NCBI GenBank assembly: GCA_025766275.1
Contig: JAFKAC010000020.1
Span: 620,001 to 684,000 of the forward strand
Direction of reading: 5' to 3'
Origin: Lactarius indigo
Taxonomy: Eukaryota > Basidiomycota > Agaricomycetes > Russulales > Russulaceae
DNA: 64,000 bases
Shown piece after piece: positions 38,101-48,997 of the stretch. Position 1 is the first letter of the stretch. Every line of letters begins with the position of its first letter. The notes beneath the pieces are model-generated. The model was not told where the DNA came from, ran no database searches, and saw only the letters and a program-made list of their open reading frames with translations. A program made the position numbers and the translations under genes.

Positions 38101-41100
38101 ACAAAATAACCTAAACGATAAGTATATCTGTAAGAAAGGGGCCTTACCCAGACACTTACCAGTCCGCTTGCTTATCCCTGGAAATTAGGGCTAGCGACAT
38201 CTAAGCTTAAGTTGACACACACATGTGGTTGTCGCGATCTTCGAGTTATTCCATTTAGTCAACCAAAGCAACGCGACCGATCGCATTAAACCTTACCCTA
38301 CGCGTGTAATGGTGTTGATACCCGCTGAGGTCCATGTCAAGGTCCATGTATTCGTCGAATGCGGCCGTCCGAACGATAATATGGCTCCCAGAAGACTTAT
38401 CTGTTACCAAAAAATTTACAATTGCCTTGTGGACACTGACCCCCGTATCATTGATGGGAAGACGTCCACGACAAGAAGGTTTCAGCCCGATCAGAATGTG
38501 TACAGCCGTAAAGATAGAAGGTCCAGTTATGTCGATAATAGTAATCGGCCCGCGGAAGGTCGTGGACTTTGGAAGCGCCAGATCTCACCCAGAAAGGAGA
38601 CAAAAACATGTTCACGGGGATTTCAAAATCGTAATGGGGTCTAAAATGTTCAAGTTCGCATTGAGGTCTCATCACGGCACGCCACATGGGTACCAGCGCG
38701 CATGTAAAGATTGGTGCATCTGGGAAAGCGCTCCGTCCGTATGCGTGGACGTTTCGACAGTCTTCAGGTCCCCGACATTTTTTTTGCGGTCCATAATCAG
38801 GTACACCTCCTTGCGGTCCTAGTTTCAGCCGTGACGGTGGAGAGTTTCCAGAACATTGAAACTCCAAGTGATAATAGTCAGGGGTCGGTCAGTGTCTATC
38901 AAGCACCTTGAAAATTTGGAACTAAGCCTATGGCTGTTTTGGAGATTGCGCCACCGAGACGGGGTTTGGATGGCTGGTTGGGCAGCACCCCAAAGTAGTT
39001 GTGGTATAATGTGGGGAAAGGACAAGTTAAACGAGGCTCACATTTGTGCACCTACTCTGCTGCTTTGTTAATAACTAGACAAGATAACTGGGATATGCGC
39101 CCCTACTGGAGACGGCGTTCATAAGAGTTCGTGATCAGTGGTGAGGCCAATGTACGTACGTGTATTCCAACAAAGGAGAGTGACGTTGTCAGGGACAAAC
39201 ACGCCCAGACTTGTATGCCTTCCGTTCCATCCGCTCAGCCCCTAGTAGCTCGGTGGAAGCCTACAGTAGAACCTGTCGAGAGTACCACTGAACTTACTGT
39301 AAGGGATCCGCAGTTACTCCAGTTGGTCACTGGAAGCAATCCGTTACGTGGGACTTTGTTGTCCGCTCGTGGGTGAGACAATTTTAGTTGATGGCGACTC
39401 CAACGGAACTACGATAGAAATCTGTTGGGAAACGTAAATGAGGTGCGTAGAAGAAATCATGAAGTGGCTTGGCAGACTTCGCCACTTTCCCTTCATAGAT
39501 GGAACATCTGAGATGGCTTGACTCCCTCATTCTATTAGCTCGGGACTGTGTTCGTTTTGACCATTACTCACGCAAGTATAATTGCGACGGTCCGCAGTCC
39601 GTCCCCCAAAAGATAGAGACAAGGCGCTGTCACTTTACCTTGTATGAACGCCACCCCCAGCCTCCAGGCTCGCCATTAAGGCAAAGGTCCCACACGTGTT
39701 CTTCAGTTGATCAGTCCGGCAATACGCACGGCGTTACTGTAATTGGGTGCTTTCGGCTGTCACGGGCACAATGCTTCACAGATGAGCAAACAAGAGAAGA
39801 ACTCGACGGCGCCACGCACGTCCCGTGGCTGCTGCCGTTGATGGTCACGGCGATGGTGATGAGGACAATAAACTGGAGAGTCCCTTCGTCTGGAACTCCG
39901 TCTTCCATAACAGGGGTTATTAGGGCTTTCGTGACAGGTCTTGACGGCACTTACTCATGGACGACGGAAAAGAGAGACTGCGCCTCCAAATTGACAAGCG
40001 CCATGGCTAGATAATAACCCGGAGATACTGGGATTGGCAACTTGCTGGGAAACGACAGCATGGGACGCGGCACTTTCCAACCTGAATCTTGCTTCGCACG
40101 ATGACCGCACGAAGACCCATAACGGTTGCCGCGGGCGGGGAGAGTATTGTCATCCATAAGTACGAAATGATATCGTAGGTCCTGGGCGCATAAACCCCAG
40201 GGAGGAAAGGTCCTTGGAGTCCAAAATAGGCACGACTTCTGCATCCTGCAGTGCAGCGCATTCCTGTTGAAGAGGTGACCGCCGTAGGTTTCATGGTGCA
40301 TCGGCTCCACGACGCTAACGCCAAAAGAACTGGGCCGACAGCGTCAATCAGTGATCGACCGTAATGATCGAGGGAACCTTTTAGTATTGAAAAATTGAAA
40401 ATTACAATGCTTGAATGTTTGAACTCTTGGGGACAGCTCAGCCTGCAGTCGCGAACACATTCATTCCCAAATTTGCACCCAGATACTGTATATGCAACCA
40501 GCCGTCAACGTACTGTATCAAGCCAGGGTTGAGTACCATGCGCTGCCACACTATGTGTGACATACTGTCAGTCTGCCACTTCAGTTACGGTAAGTTACGA
40601 AAGTCAATATTAACGACTAAGTACATGAAATGGTTGAAACGGCAGTTTGGCGGTGTGCACAGCTATCTGGAATTGAAGAGCTCGAACACCTTGACGGTGA
40701 GAACTATGCACCGACAGATTCAGGCTCGTAGCCTATCTGCAAGGCTCCGCGCCGGGGAGTGACAGTCCCAAGGATAGTGACGACTCGCACACGTCGACAT
40801 AGCAAGAAGGTCGAGCAGCTAGAAAAGCGGCACGTTAAACAGGTTTCGAAGATATGGATGGGTCGGATGCACATCAAAGAAAGAGGGAATAAACTCTCTA
40901 GGCGAAGTGAAAAAACAGGCAAAGCGAAAACATGATTCACTTGTGGTCCGTTGCAGCGTGACGTGGGGTGCCACTGGTCGTGATAAGACGAGGGTTCATT
41001 GATTCCAATATGAGCAACCAAGTGCGACGGCTAGGTCAGCCACCAGTCAAGGACCCGCATAAACGACCTGAAGAAGACAAATGAGCCCCCTGGTGATACA

Positions 41101-41737
41101 TAGATAGATTTGCAATGGACCTTTTTTTTTTAACGGAACGAGGACTTATCAGAGGTCCTGATCACGGTCATGAGTCAGATGGTTTTAGGGCCAGATACTT
41201 GACTGCTTGCTTGACCGGACCTTGGACAAGACACGAAATTTTTGAGTTGGTAAGACCAGGAGCTGCCAGTCCGTCGTCATTGTCGTCGTCGGCAGAGGGC
41301 AGTCTCGCTAGTGGTGGTGTTGTAACGAAATCAGAGAAGTTTGTACTTGAACTGAAACTTGAACACGGAAGAATCGTCCTTAATTTTGGAGAACTACGTA
41401 GTAATGGGTAACACGGACCGGTGTGGCGGGCAAGCAGTGCGCGGGCCGGATAACCGTGACGAGTTGTCGAGCTTGATCGCGGTTCTCAAGGTTGGCAAAA
41501 AGCAGCTGTACAATTTAATCGTCGCATGCCTAGACCTTACGGCCCTACTCCCCCCATGTAGAGGGCGGTGTTAATATGGTCACGATCAATAATTTTCTCT
41601 TGTGTTTTACGTTTCTCAGCATTGGGTTGCTTACGCCAAGTTCAGGAATGTGTCATTGAGTGCACAAGACGCCATATGTATCCAATGAGTCTTCGATCCC
41701 ACTAAGCCCTCCCTCCCTTTGTAATTTTTTTTTTAGC
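35124..41737. other. Gene-poor 6.6 kb stretch
   Basis: Starts with T-rich 3' flank of the F-box gene (35135-35163). A short tandem repeat occurs at 35588-35633 (GAACATCAAGTAC twice, then GAGC-type units). The rest has only small frames on both strands with no motif I can name. It lies next to the inverted duplication and is probably decayed transposon or duplicate sequence. Confidence 0.4.
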
Positions 41738-42180
41738 TGGACCTGGCCAAGAGGCTACTAGTACGATGGGAGTAGGGAATGTATTTCAGAACCCCCGACA
41801 AACCCGGAGCATCACCACTGCTGGATATAATGCGAGTCTTACTTGAGAACGGCGCAGATCCTAATATGCGGCGGTGGAATGGGCTTCGCTCTATCGGACG
41901 TGATGGGATCGTGTTCACTTGGAACTTAATTTGCGCCGCTATTACTCAGGTATGATAGTATGGTGCCGACATAAACGCCCCAAATATGCACGGTGAAACT
42001 TTGTCCCACCCGGCATCAAAGACTAATAGTTATTGGAGCGTGGCACTAGTATCCATGCAAGGAATGGCAAGGGCAAGACATCATTGCAGGTAGAATTACA
42101 GATAGATCATCCAGATATAGTGGAACTTTTGTACAGCGCCGAGAGTACATAGGCTCACATCCATGACCACTCTACAGGCG
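41738..42180 (+). pseudogene. Ankyrin-repeat relic, arm B
   Basis: Ankyrin repeat remnants on the plus strand: LDLAKRLLVRW (41738), RVLLENGADPNMRRWNG (41828-41882), GADINAPNMHGETLSHPAS (41961-42020) and TSLQVELQIDHPDIVELLYSA (42080-42145), with stops and frame changes between them. The RVLLENGADPNMRRWN block corresponds to RVLLENGADPDVRRWN in the NLR relic at 26.4 kb. Like that one, it lies convergent to a Cdc20-like gene. No NACHT or Goodbye part was found upstream. Confidence 0.75.
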
Positions 42181-42466
42181 ATGGAACTGTAGACCGCGTC
42201 TGCAGACTTCTAGCACAGTACGTATGCCACCACATCATCCCCCACAGCACTAGTCCTTACATTACCAATCTGAATCGTTCTGGTCGTCATAGTCTGTTTA
42301 ATTTAACTCGTCTGGGATATAAGTACGGATTCAAAAAAAAGAGGGGGCTTATTGTACCACACGCAAGTGAGTAAAATACAAGCAAAGCATACAAGCAAAG
42401 CAGGGACAGCACACATACAAGACTCCACGACTGTTCCAGCGCGTCCAGCGCGCCTGAGCTGCAGTG

Positions 42467-44224
42467 TCATCGGATGCTGAACTTATCAAACGCGCTCTCC
42501 TTCCTCCCTACCTCTTCCCGGCGTCCCCAGACCTTCCACATCTTCATTGCCTCCTCGCGATAGCATATTGTAAACACCATCGTGCCGTCTGGGCCGAGGC
42601 AGCTCTGGCTGACGGTGCCGGTATGCGCGGCAACGCTGACGAGGCGACGGCTGGTAGGGAACGCATGCACCGTGATCGAGTTGGTGTATGGCGACGCAGC
42701 AGGTTCAGGCACATCCGGCAGGCGCTCTCGGGCGTGCCAGGCGAAGCCGTGCGTACTGAGCAATTCCCGCGCGTGCGGGGACCACTGTAAGGAGTACACG
42801 CTACTGTGCGTCGCGATCGTCTCCACCGGCTCTGGTGATAGCGTATTTGAAAGGGAGGAGGTGCTCCAGATGTGGATTCGCCCGTCCGGGTAGGTACCTC
42901 CCGTGGCGAGCAGATCGGGCTTCCAGGGGCACCACGCCACTGCCTGTTTTGTTTGGCATTCCGTTAGCCCAGAGAGATCACAGGGATGCGGGAGCTCACT
43001 AGAACGGCCCAGCTAGCGACCGCGACCTACCTTGACGGAGCTGTCGTGTTTCATCTTGCCCACTCTTGTTGACATGTTCCTTGCATCCCAAAGGTGAACG
43101 GTGCCATGGGAATCCGCGCTCACCATGAAGCGTTCATCGTGGCTCCATTGTGTACCGTAGATCTCCCCTTTGTGCCCGCGAAACTTGTGTACCTCATCTG
43201 GCGCGCGCACATCGAGAAGTGCAAGTCGGCCGTCTGCGCGGCCGACCGCGAATACGCGTGAGCACGGGCGCCATGCAAGCGCACTGACGCTCATCCAGTC
43301 GGTATTTGGCCACGACCGCACGCGGCGCTGAGAGGCTGCATCCCACACCTGCACGCAGCCTGTGGTAGTTCCCAGTGCTGCGTACAACCCACGCGGCGCA
43401 AACACCAACGCACGAATGCGGCCCAGGCTAGGGCGCGGAAGGTTGCAGAGGTGTGCGATCTGCCGCGTGTCTAGGTCCTGGTAGTAGACGTCGTGTCCGC
43501 AGGCGACGGCAATGACGTTTGTCGAGGACCAGGAAAGCGGATATGCCCAGGGGTCTTGGGGGATACCAGGGCCATCAAGAGCAAGGATGAACTGTCGCCG
43601 TTTTCCGAGATGTGCGGCTGCTGATGTTTGATGAATGGTTGGGGGGGAATGAAAGAGCTGGGAGGCACTCCGGCGTAGTGAGGTGAACATTTTACAGTCG
43701 GATGTGGTGTTTGTCGTGTCAGTGAACTGAAGGAACCGGTCATCTGCGAGGCCAAATATTTTCGCCATTCGATTAGTGCGTGGTGTCGTATTCATAGGGA
43801 ACAAGGTCTCTGGACGCGTGGCAATGAAGCGATCTGCCTAAGTGAGATATCACAAAGTTTTCAAAAAGGTGGCAGAAGCGACGCGTTCGTGACAATCGAG
43901 CGAATGTAGCCAAGATAATGAGTCCAAAAGAGTAGACCCGTCAGTTCCGGGACCAAAACGAATAAAGACACGAGGCTTACCCTAGGTTCAGCATTGATAT
44001 CTGCATACTCCTGCCTCTGTTCAGCGTCCGTAGAAACATCAATCGAGCCGATGGCCTCGGAGACTCGTTGCCTCTTGACAGAGAACTCGTTTGTGATCGA
44101 TACTCGTGAGCGACGCTTGCGCAGTGGCGTTTCAAGTTTGCAATCTCGAAATGAGCCGGGTGTGAGACTGAAGCGAATGTGAGCCACGACAAAGGCTCTG
44201 CAAGGGGGCCACATACTTCGCCAT
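42467..44224 (-). CDS. Cdc20/Fizzy-family APC/C co-activator
   Basis: WD40 protein that recruits substrates to the anaphase-promoting complex. Four exons close into 492 residues: 44224-44217 (8 bases), 44167-43981, 43837-43031, 42943-42467. Hallmarks: a C-box-like DRFIATR at residues 67-73 (canonical DR[FY]IPxR, so Pro is Ala here); a basic stretch LRKRRSR near residue 20; a seven-blade WD40 propeller from about residue 150, with GCVQVWDAA, GRLALLDVRAPDE, HDERFMVSADSHGTVHLWDAR, GGTYPDGRIHIWST; and a C-terminal Ile-Arg dipeptide, the IR tail that docks on the APC/C TPR subunits. The propeller and both docking motifs are intact, so it is probably functional. The N-terminus is shorter than in Cdc20 and has no clear KEN box; a meiosis-specific Ama1/Mfr1-like role is possible but unproven. 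It has a dead paralogue at 24.9-26.3 kb. Confidence 0.9.
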
Positions 44225-44424
44225 ATGGATAATGGCAAATAACACTTGAAGGAGGTGAAAGTTCGGGCCACGGTCCAGGCCCACCTGCTCAGCGAGGTCG
44301 ATCACGTAATATCAGCAGACGTGCGTCAAGAGTGCTTTGCTAATACGTTCACACACTACAGACTCAATTATCAAACATACAGTAGATGGACCTGCGCATG
44401 CACTTCGTGAGCTACACCATAAAA

Positions 44425-44482
44425 TATATAAAAACCGACTCCCAGGGGCGCTCCAACTGAACTGGCCTTCTTAACTTGCAAG
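44425..44482 (+). promoter_or_regulatory. TATA box and conserved 5' element of the sedolisin relic
   Basis: TATATAAAA at 44425-44433 followed 34 bases later by TTCTTAACTTGCAAG (44468-44482), the same 15-mer found before the other sedolisin 5' ends. It now precedes only a dead fragment. Confidence 0.5.
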
Positions 44483-45010
44483 CGGCGCATAACCTCGCTC
44501 TTCCAAAGAAATCATCTCGGTGATTTCTTATCGTCGTGCCGGTGCGGTACCACCTGCTCTCCGTGCTTTCCACCCTTGCTACCGGGACCGAGCCGGTCTT
44601 GCGACGCCCTTCACACGATGTCAGGATCTAACTGAGGTGAAGTACTCGTGGAGTGTAGTCCCGCAGTATTGGGAGAGCCTAGACCCCGCCCGCTGACACC
44701 ACGATCGACCTCTACCTGGTACTGAAGCGCCAACACGAGAACTCTTCGATAGAAGCGACCTCAGGCATGCAAAGTACGTCTTACCATCGCCTATCCGCGC
44801 ACGTGTGAATCCATTGTGTCGCTTTCCTGTTGCAGATATGTAATACACCTATCTAAGGAGAAGTTCGCTGAGCTCGTTGCTCTGCATCCAGACAGACACA
44901 CTCAACCTTGTCAACTCCTGGCTTGAGGTCCATGTAGTTCTCCCTCCTCCGTCTCAATACTTTTTGGTGGCAACAGGCTGATGGTCATCGGCAATGGATC
45001 TTTGACATGG
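44483..45010 (+). pseudogene. Sedolisin 5' relic, arm B
   Basis: Base-level similarity to the start of the intact sedolisin gene (46591-47060): the start region with the ...CGGTACCACCTGCTC block, then CCGCAGTATTGGGAG and CATCGACCTCTACCTGG, the first intron (GTACGT-like donor near 44772, TTGCAG acceptor near 44837), the exon start ATATGTAATACACC and the GTCAACTCCTGGCTTG block. Similarity ends near 45010. The start codon is lost and the frame is broken. The same divergent arrangement with the Cdc20-like gene is seen in arm A. Confidence 0.85.
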
Positions 45011-46275
45011 ACGACAAAAGGTGGTCCCGGTCGCTGCGTGCCTCCGGTATACACACCCTCACAACCAAGCATTCGAATCACCAACCTTGGGTGGTAGTAT
45101 TGAAGCCTTGTTCCAAGTGCTATTGCCTGCTTCGTGCCATAGATGCTCTTTCATAACTTTCACCCCTGTCTTCCTTTCCTGGTGCTTCGAATCTTTGTGG
45201 TTGATCTATGTACATTGTGACATCTTCTGAAAAATTTTCATGTGAGAACGCAGTATATCGAATTATCGAATATCCCAATTGAGCGTTGTCGCGATGTTAA
45301 GAATAGTTCCAGTAACATGCACAGTCGTTAGTGTGGTCACAATCGTGACGGACACTAATCGGCATACGCAGATCCGGAAGTCGTTAACGTAGGGATAAAA
45401 CTTGAAGCATGTTTCTTTTCTAATCACTGGCATAAGCCAGGATGTACTATTACCGAGGACATCGCCGGTGTACCGGTGCTGTACTTCTACCAGTAGAATC
45501 TAGGCCAATGACTGCTCGGTCTAAGGGGGTGCAGGCTGCGCTAGGACCTCTACGTCGCTTGCAACAACCTCAACCTCATTCTGCGGCTGGTTACGAACCT
45601 GAGAGAGTAGGTGGTACGACATGATTATAGGTGATTACCGAGGTGATATCCTTTGATAGAACGGAATCATGCGGCGTTGATAAGGCTGATTGGAGGCCAG
45701 CTAGGAGGAGGCCGTATGCCAGTGCCAGCTCACCGAGCTTGGCGGCGGCATTGTCGATATTCGGGATGCAAGTCCGCGCGGGTGGGATGTCCGTGGCCAG
45801 GAACACGATTTCCGAAGATTTAGTGGCTGTCCGGCACAGAAAGAAGGGGCGGCCACCCGACCACAGAAAGAAAATCGTTTTCAATATTCAAGACAACCTC
45901 AGATCTCTAGATGCCACCGAGCATTCGCCACTAGTACAAGGTCATTGGGGTCTGGCCCTGTCCTGTCAGACCATTTCGGCACGAGGCACGGGCCCGGAAT
46001 TTCCCAGGCCGGAGGTCGTTGGCCACTGGCAGTGACCAGCAAATCCGAGTCAGTGACAGCACTAAACCATCAGCTGGTAGCAGACACCAGTGCCAGCTCA
46101 GCGACGACCGCCAGCGCCGTGCTCTCGACAACAATTGAATGGCTATGAGCAGGTTGTCACACCTTTTTCCTGTGGACCATGGAGTTTTATCGTGGCTATA
46201 TGGTCCCAAATAGCAATCACATGTCCGTGGCATCCTTATTGACTAAGGCCCGTCACCAGGGCTCTCGAAACCGAG
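45011..46275. other. Intergenic, no gene seen
   Basis: Separates the 5' sedolisin relic from the intact copy. The minus frame 45591-45884 has protein-like composition (NIDNAAAKLGELALAYG) but no recognised family and no supporting splice structure. Confidence 0.4.
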
Positions 46276-46278
46276 TTA

Positions 46279-46406
46279 CAGCCGTTTTCATACAGATAGG
46301 CCTGTTTTGCGGAAAAATTAGTAGCGAGTTGAGTTCCGGAAACTCTGTTGTCCTTGACCTTACTGGTAAATTTTCCACGTGTAGCCTATCAATATGAAAA
46401 CGGCTG
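46279..46406. mobile_element. 128-bp MITE, Tc1/mariner-like
   Basis: 23-base terminal inverted repeats starting CAGCCGTTTTCATA, with two mismatches between the ends (left CAGATAGGC versus right TTGATAGGC after the shared 14 bases). Both ends are flanked by TA (46277-46278 and 46407-46408), the target-site duplication of Tc1/mariner elements. The interior has no coding capacity, so it is non-autonomous. It lies 213 bases upstream of the intact sedolisin start codon. Confidence 0.75.
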
Positions 46407-46575
46407 TAACGGAACTACTTTCGCCAACTTCCTGACGCATCTATGACCGCAACAACTTCTTTTTGTTGATTTCTTACGGTGCCCGCGAAATATGCTATTA
46501 CTTTAATAATCGAAAACGCTGTCGTCTAGTTCGGTGAGCTGGTCAGTACCATAAATCCCTGCCTCCTAGCCGACA

Positions 46576-46590
46576 TTCTTAACTTGCAAG
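46576..46590 (+). promoter_or_regulatory. Conserved sedolisin 5' element (intact copy)
   Basis: TTCTTAACTTGCAAG, 29 bases before the ATG at 46620 and about 25 bases after a weak TATA-like CATAAATCC (near 46550). The relic copies have better TATA boxes at the equivalent place. Confidence 0.5.
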
Positions 46591-46619
46591 GGGAACTTGC
46601 TCGGTGGTCACCTTTAATC

Positions 46620-48730
46620 ATGCCAGTGCCGTATCACCTGCTCGCCGTGCTCTCTATTCTTGCTACCGGGCCCGTTGATGGCCTCGCGAAGCCCCTCACA
46701 CGACTTTGGGATGCAAAGACGGTGATGCACTCATGGGGTGCCGTCCCCCAGTACTGGGCAGACCTCGGCCACCCGCCCGCTGGCGCTGCCATCGACCTCT
46801 ACCTGGCGTTGAATCCCGAGCATAAGAACGCCTTGATCGACGCCCTCCTCGAGGTTAGCAACCCCAGGCATCCAAAGTACGTTCCCCTACCCGTCCACAC
46901 ACGCGTGGACTCATTCGTGCCACTGTCCCATTGTAGATACGGCGCACACTTATCCAAGGAGCAGGTCGCCAAGTGTGTTGCTCCGCACACAGACACGCTC
47001 AACACTGTCAACTCCTGGCTTGCGGACCACGGCATTCTCCCCTCTTCCGTCTCAATGAGGCTCGGCGGTAACTGGCTGAAGGTCTCCGGCGTGCCCGTTC
47101 CTCAAGCCAACGATATTCTCGGCGCTTCTTACCAGCTCTACCGGCACGTAGAGACAAACGTCACTGTGCTTCGCACGGTCAGCTACTCGCTCCCCGATGT
47201 CCTGCAAGGGCATATTCAAACCGTCGCGCCGACGACGTACTTCGGCCCTCCGCGCGCACATAGGAGGAAGCCACGCATTCTCTCCAAAGGGGAAGCTGCA
47301 GCATGGGCAAAGGCGGGGTCAGGGTCGCCCGTAACGGTACTACCGAGAAGCGACACAAAATTCGTCACGCCAGCGTACCTGGGCGAACTGTACAAAACGA
47401 CGGGCTACGTACCAGCGGCAGTGGACCAGAACCTGATCGGGATTGGGGGTTACGCCAAGCAGTACCCGAGCCCGCAGGACCTGAAGATTTTTATGAAGAC
47501 ATTTCGCACCGATGGGGAAAACGCGCTCTATTCTGTCGTGGATCTCAACGGCGGAGGGTACGACCCGGACAACCCTGGCGTCGAGGCCAATCTTGACATC
47601 CAGTTCACCGAGGCTATGACCTTCCCAACATTGAACATCTACTACAGTACAGGCGGCGTGCCGGGTACGGCCGAAGATCCATACCTGAAGTGGCTGGAAT
47701 TCGTACTTGATCAGACGAGCGTCCCACAGACAATCACTACGTCATACAGTAGCAACGAGTACGACGTTCCGCCAGGTCTTGCAGGGCAGTTGTGCATCTT
47801 GTTCGCGCAGCTTGGTGCGCGCGGCGTCAGCGTTCTCTTCTCGAGCGGTGACTGGGGTGTTGGCAGCGAGGGGTGTGTCGTCAAACCCGGTTCCGGAAAT
47901 GTCGCGCGGTTCCTCCCCCAGTTCCCTGCATCCTGTACGTGTGACATCTTTTTTTGTCTCGCTGTTTGAAGTCGGTACAGAGACCGTAGATGTGACTTAC
48001 AATGATACTACCTTCTGGTAGGTCCATGGGTCACTAGCGTTGGGGGTACGACAGATGACAGCCCCGAGGTTGCCGCGAGTATCTCCGGGGGTGGCTTCTC
48101 GAACTACTTTCCACGCCCACCCTACCAGGTGAATGCGGTGCCCCCCTTCCTCCAGAACATTGGCAACATGAATTGGGGTCTCTTTTAGTTTGTTCACTTT
48201 CGTGACCTAACCTGACCTTATCTCACTTTGTATTTGTGTAGTCCTTCTGGCCGAGGCTTGCCCGACATCTCCGCGCAGGCGCGCAACTTCGTGATGGTCC
48301 AAAACGGGAAATACTGGCAAAGGGACGGCACGAGCGGCTCAGTGGCAGTGGGTCTTTTCCCTCCTGCTGTCGTCCACCCTCGAGCACCTAGCTGACTGCC
48401 CAACGCGCAGGTCGTGGCAGGCATCATTTCATTGCTGAACGACTACCTCATTTCGCACGAGAAGCAGCCGCTCGGCTTCCTCAACCCCTGGCTCTACGAA
48501 GACGGCCTCGAGGGCCTCAACGACATTATAAATGGCTGGAACCCGGGCTGTGGGACCAATGGATTCCCTGCTATCACCGGGTGGGATCCTGTACGTACTG
48601 CTAGACTTGTGTCTCTTCGTTTTCGACGTTGCCTCTCTAGGTCACGGGTCTCGGGACACTCGACTTTACGAAATTGGGGGGAATAATTGCTAAATGGAAG
48701 TCAATTCCCCCTCCCAACATGGTGACCTAA
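46620..48730 (+). CDS. Sedolisin-family serine peptidase (S53, tripeptidyl-peptidase-like)
   Basis: Secreted acid peptidase made as a pro-enzyme. Six exons close into 598 residues: 46620-46876, 46937-47934, 48022-48187, 48242-48347, 48411-48590, 48641-48730. A signal peptide covers about residues 1-22. The activation propeptide (Pro-kumamolisin domain) follows, with [29 protein letters not shown] and VNSWL; the catalytic domain starts near [16 protein letters not shown]. Triad: Glu302 and Asp306 (GVEANLD), Ser505 (DGTSGS); oxyanion Asp391 (SSGDWG). The C-terminal calcium loop is present (GWDPVTGLGT). The length is typical. The Ser motif reads GTSGSVA, lacking the usual Pro (GTSxSxP), so activity may be altered. 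Exon 3 ends with a TTTTA/GTTTGT donor. Two broken copies flank it and a third lies inverted at 23.5-24.7 kb. Confidence 0.88.
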
Positions 48731-48997
48731 CTCTTGGTTCTGATGAACACAACCCCAGATACCAATATACATGTGCTACTAATTTTCACGCTAAATCTCA
48801 TTTCATTCGTTTTTTTTTTTTTTGGAAACTCCTGCAGTGCCAGGTTTTTCCAGGCATGGTGTCGGGAAAGGTGTTGTGGGTAAGGTAGGGGCATCAGGAA
48901 CTCACGACCTTTACCACGTTATTATCCCCGTCTAAAGAGAGGCAGCGAGGAGATTGTACCCGCAGACCAATACATTCATTGGCTTGCCTATCATGAT

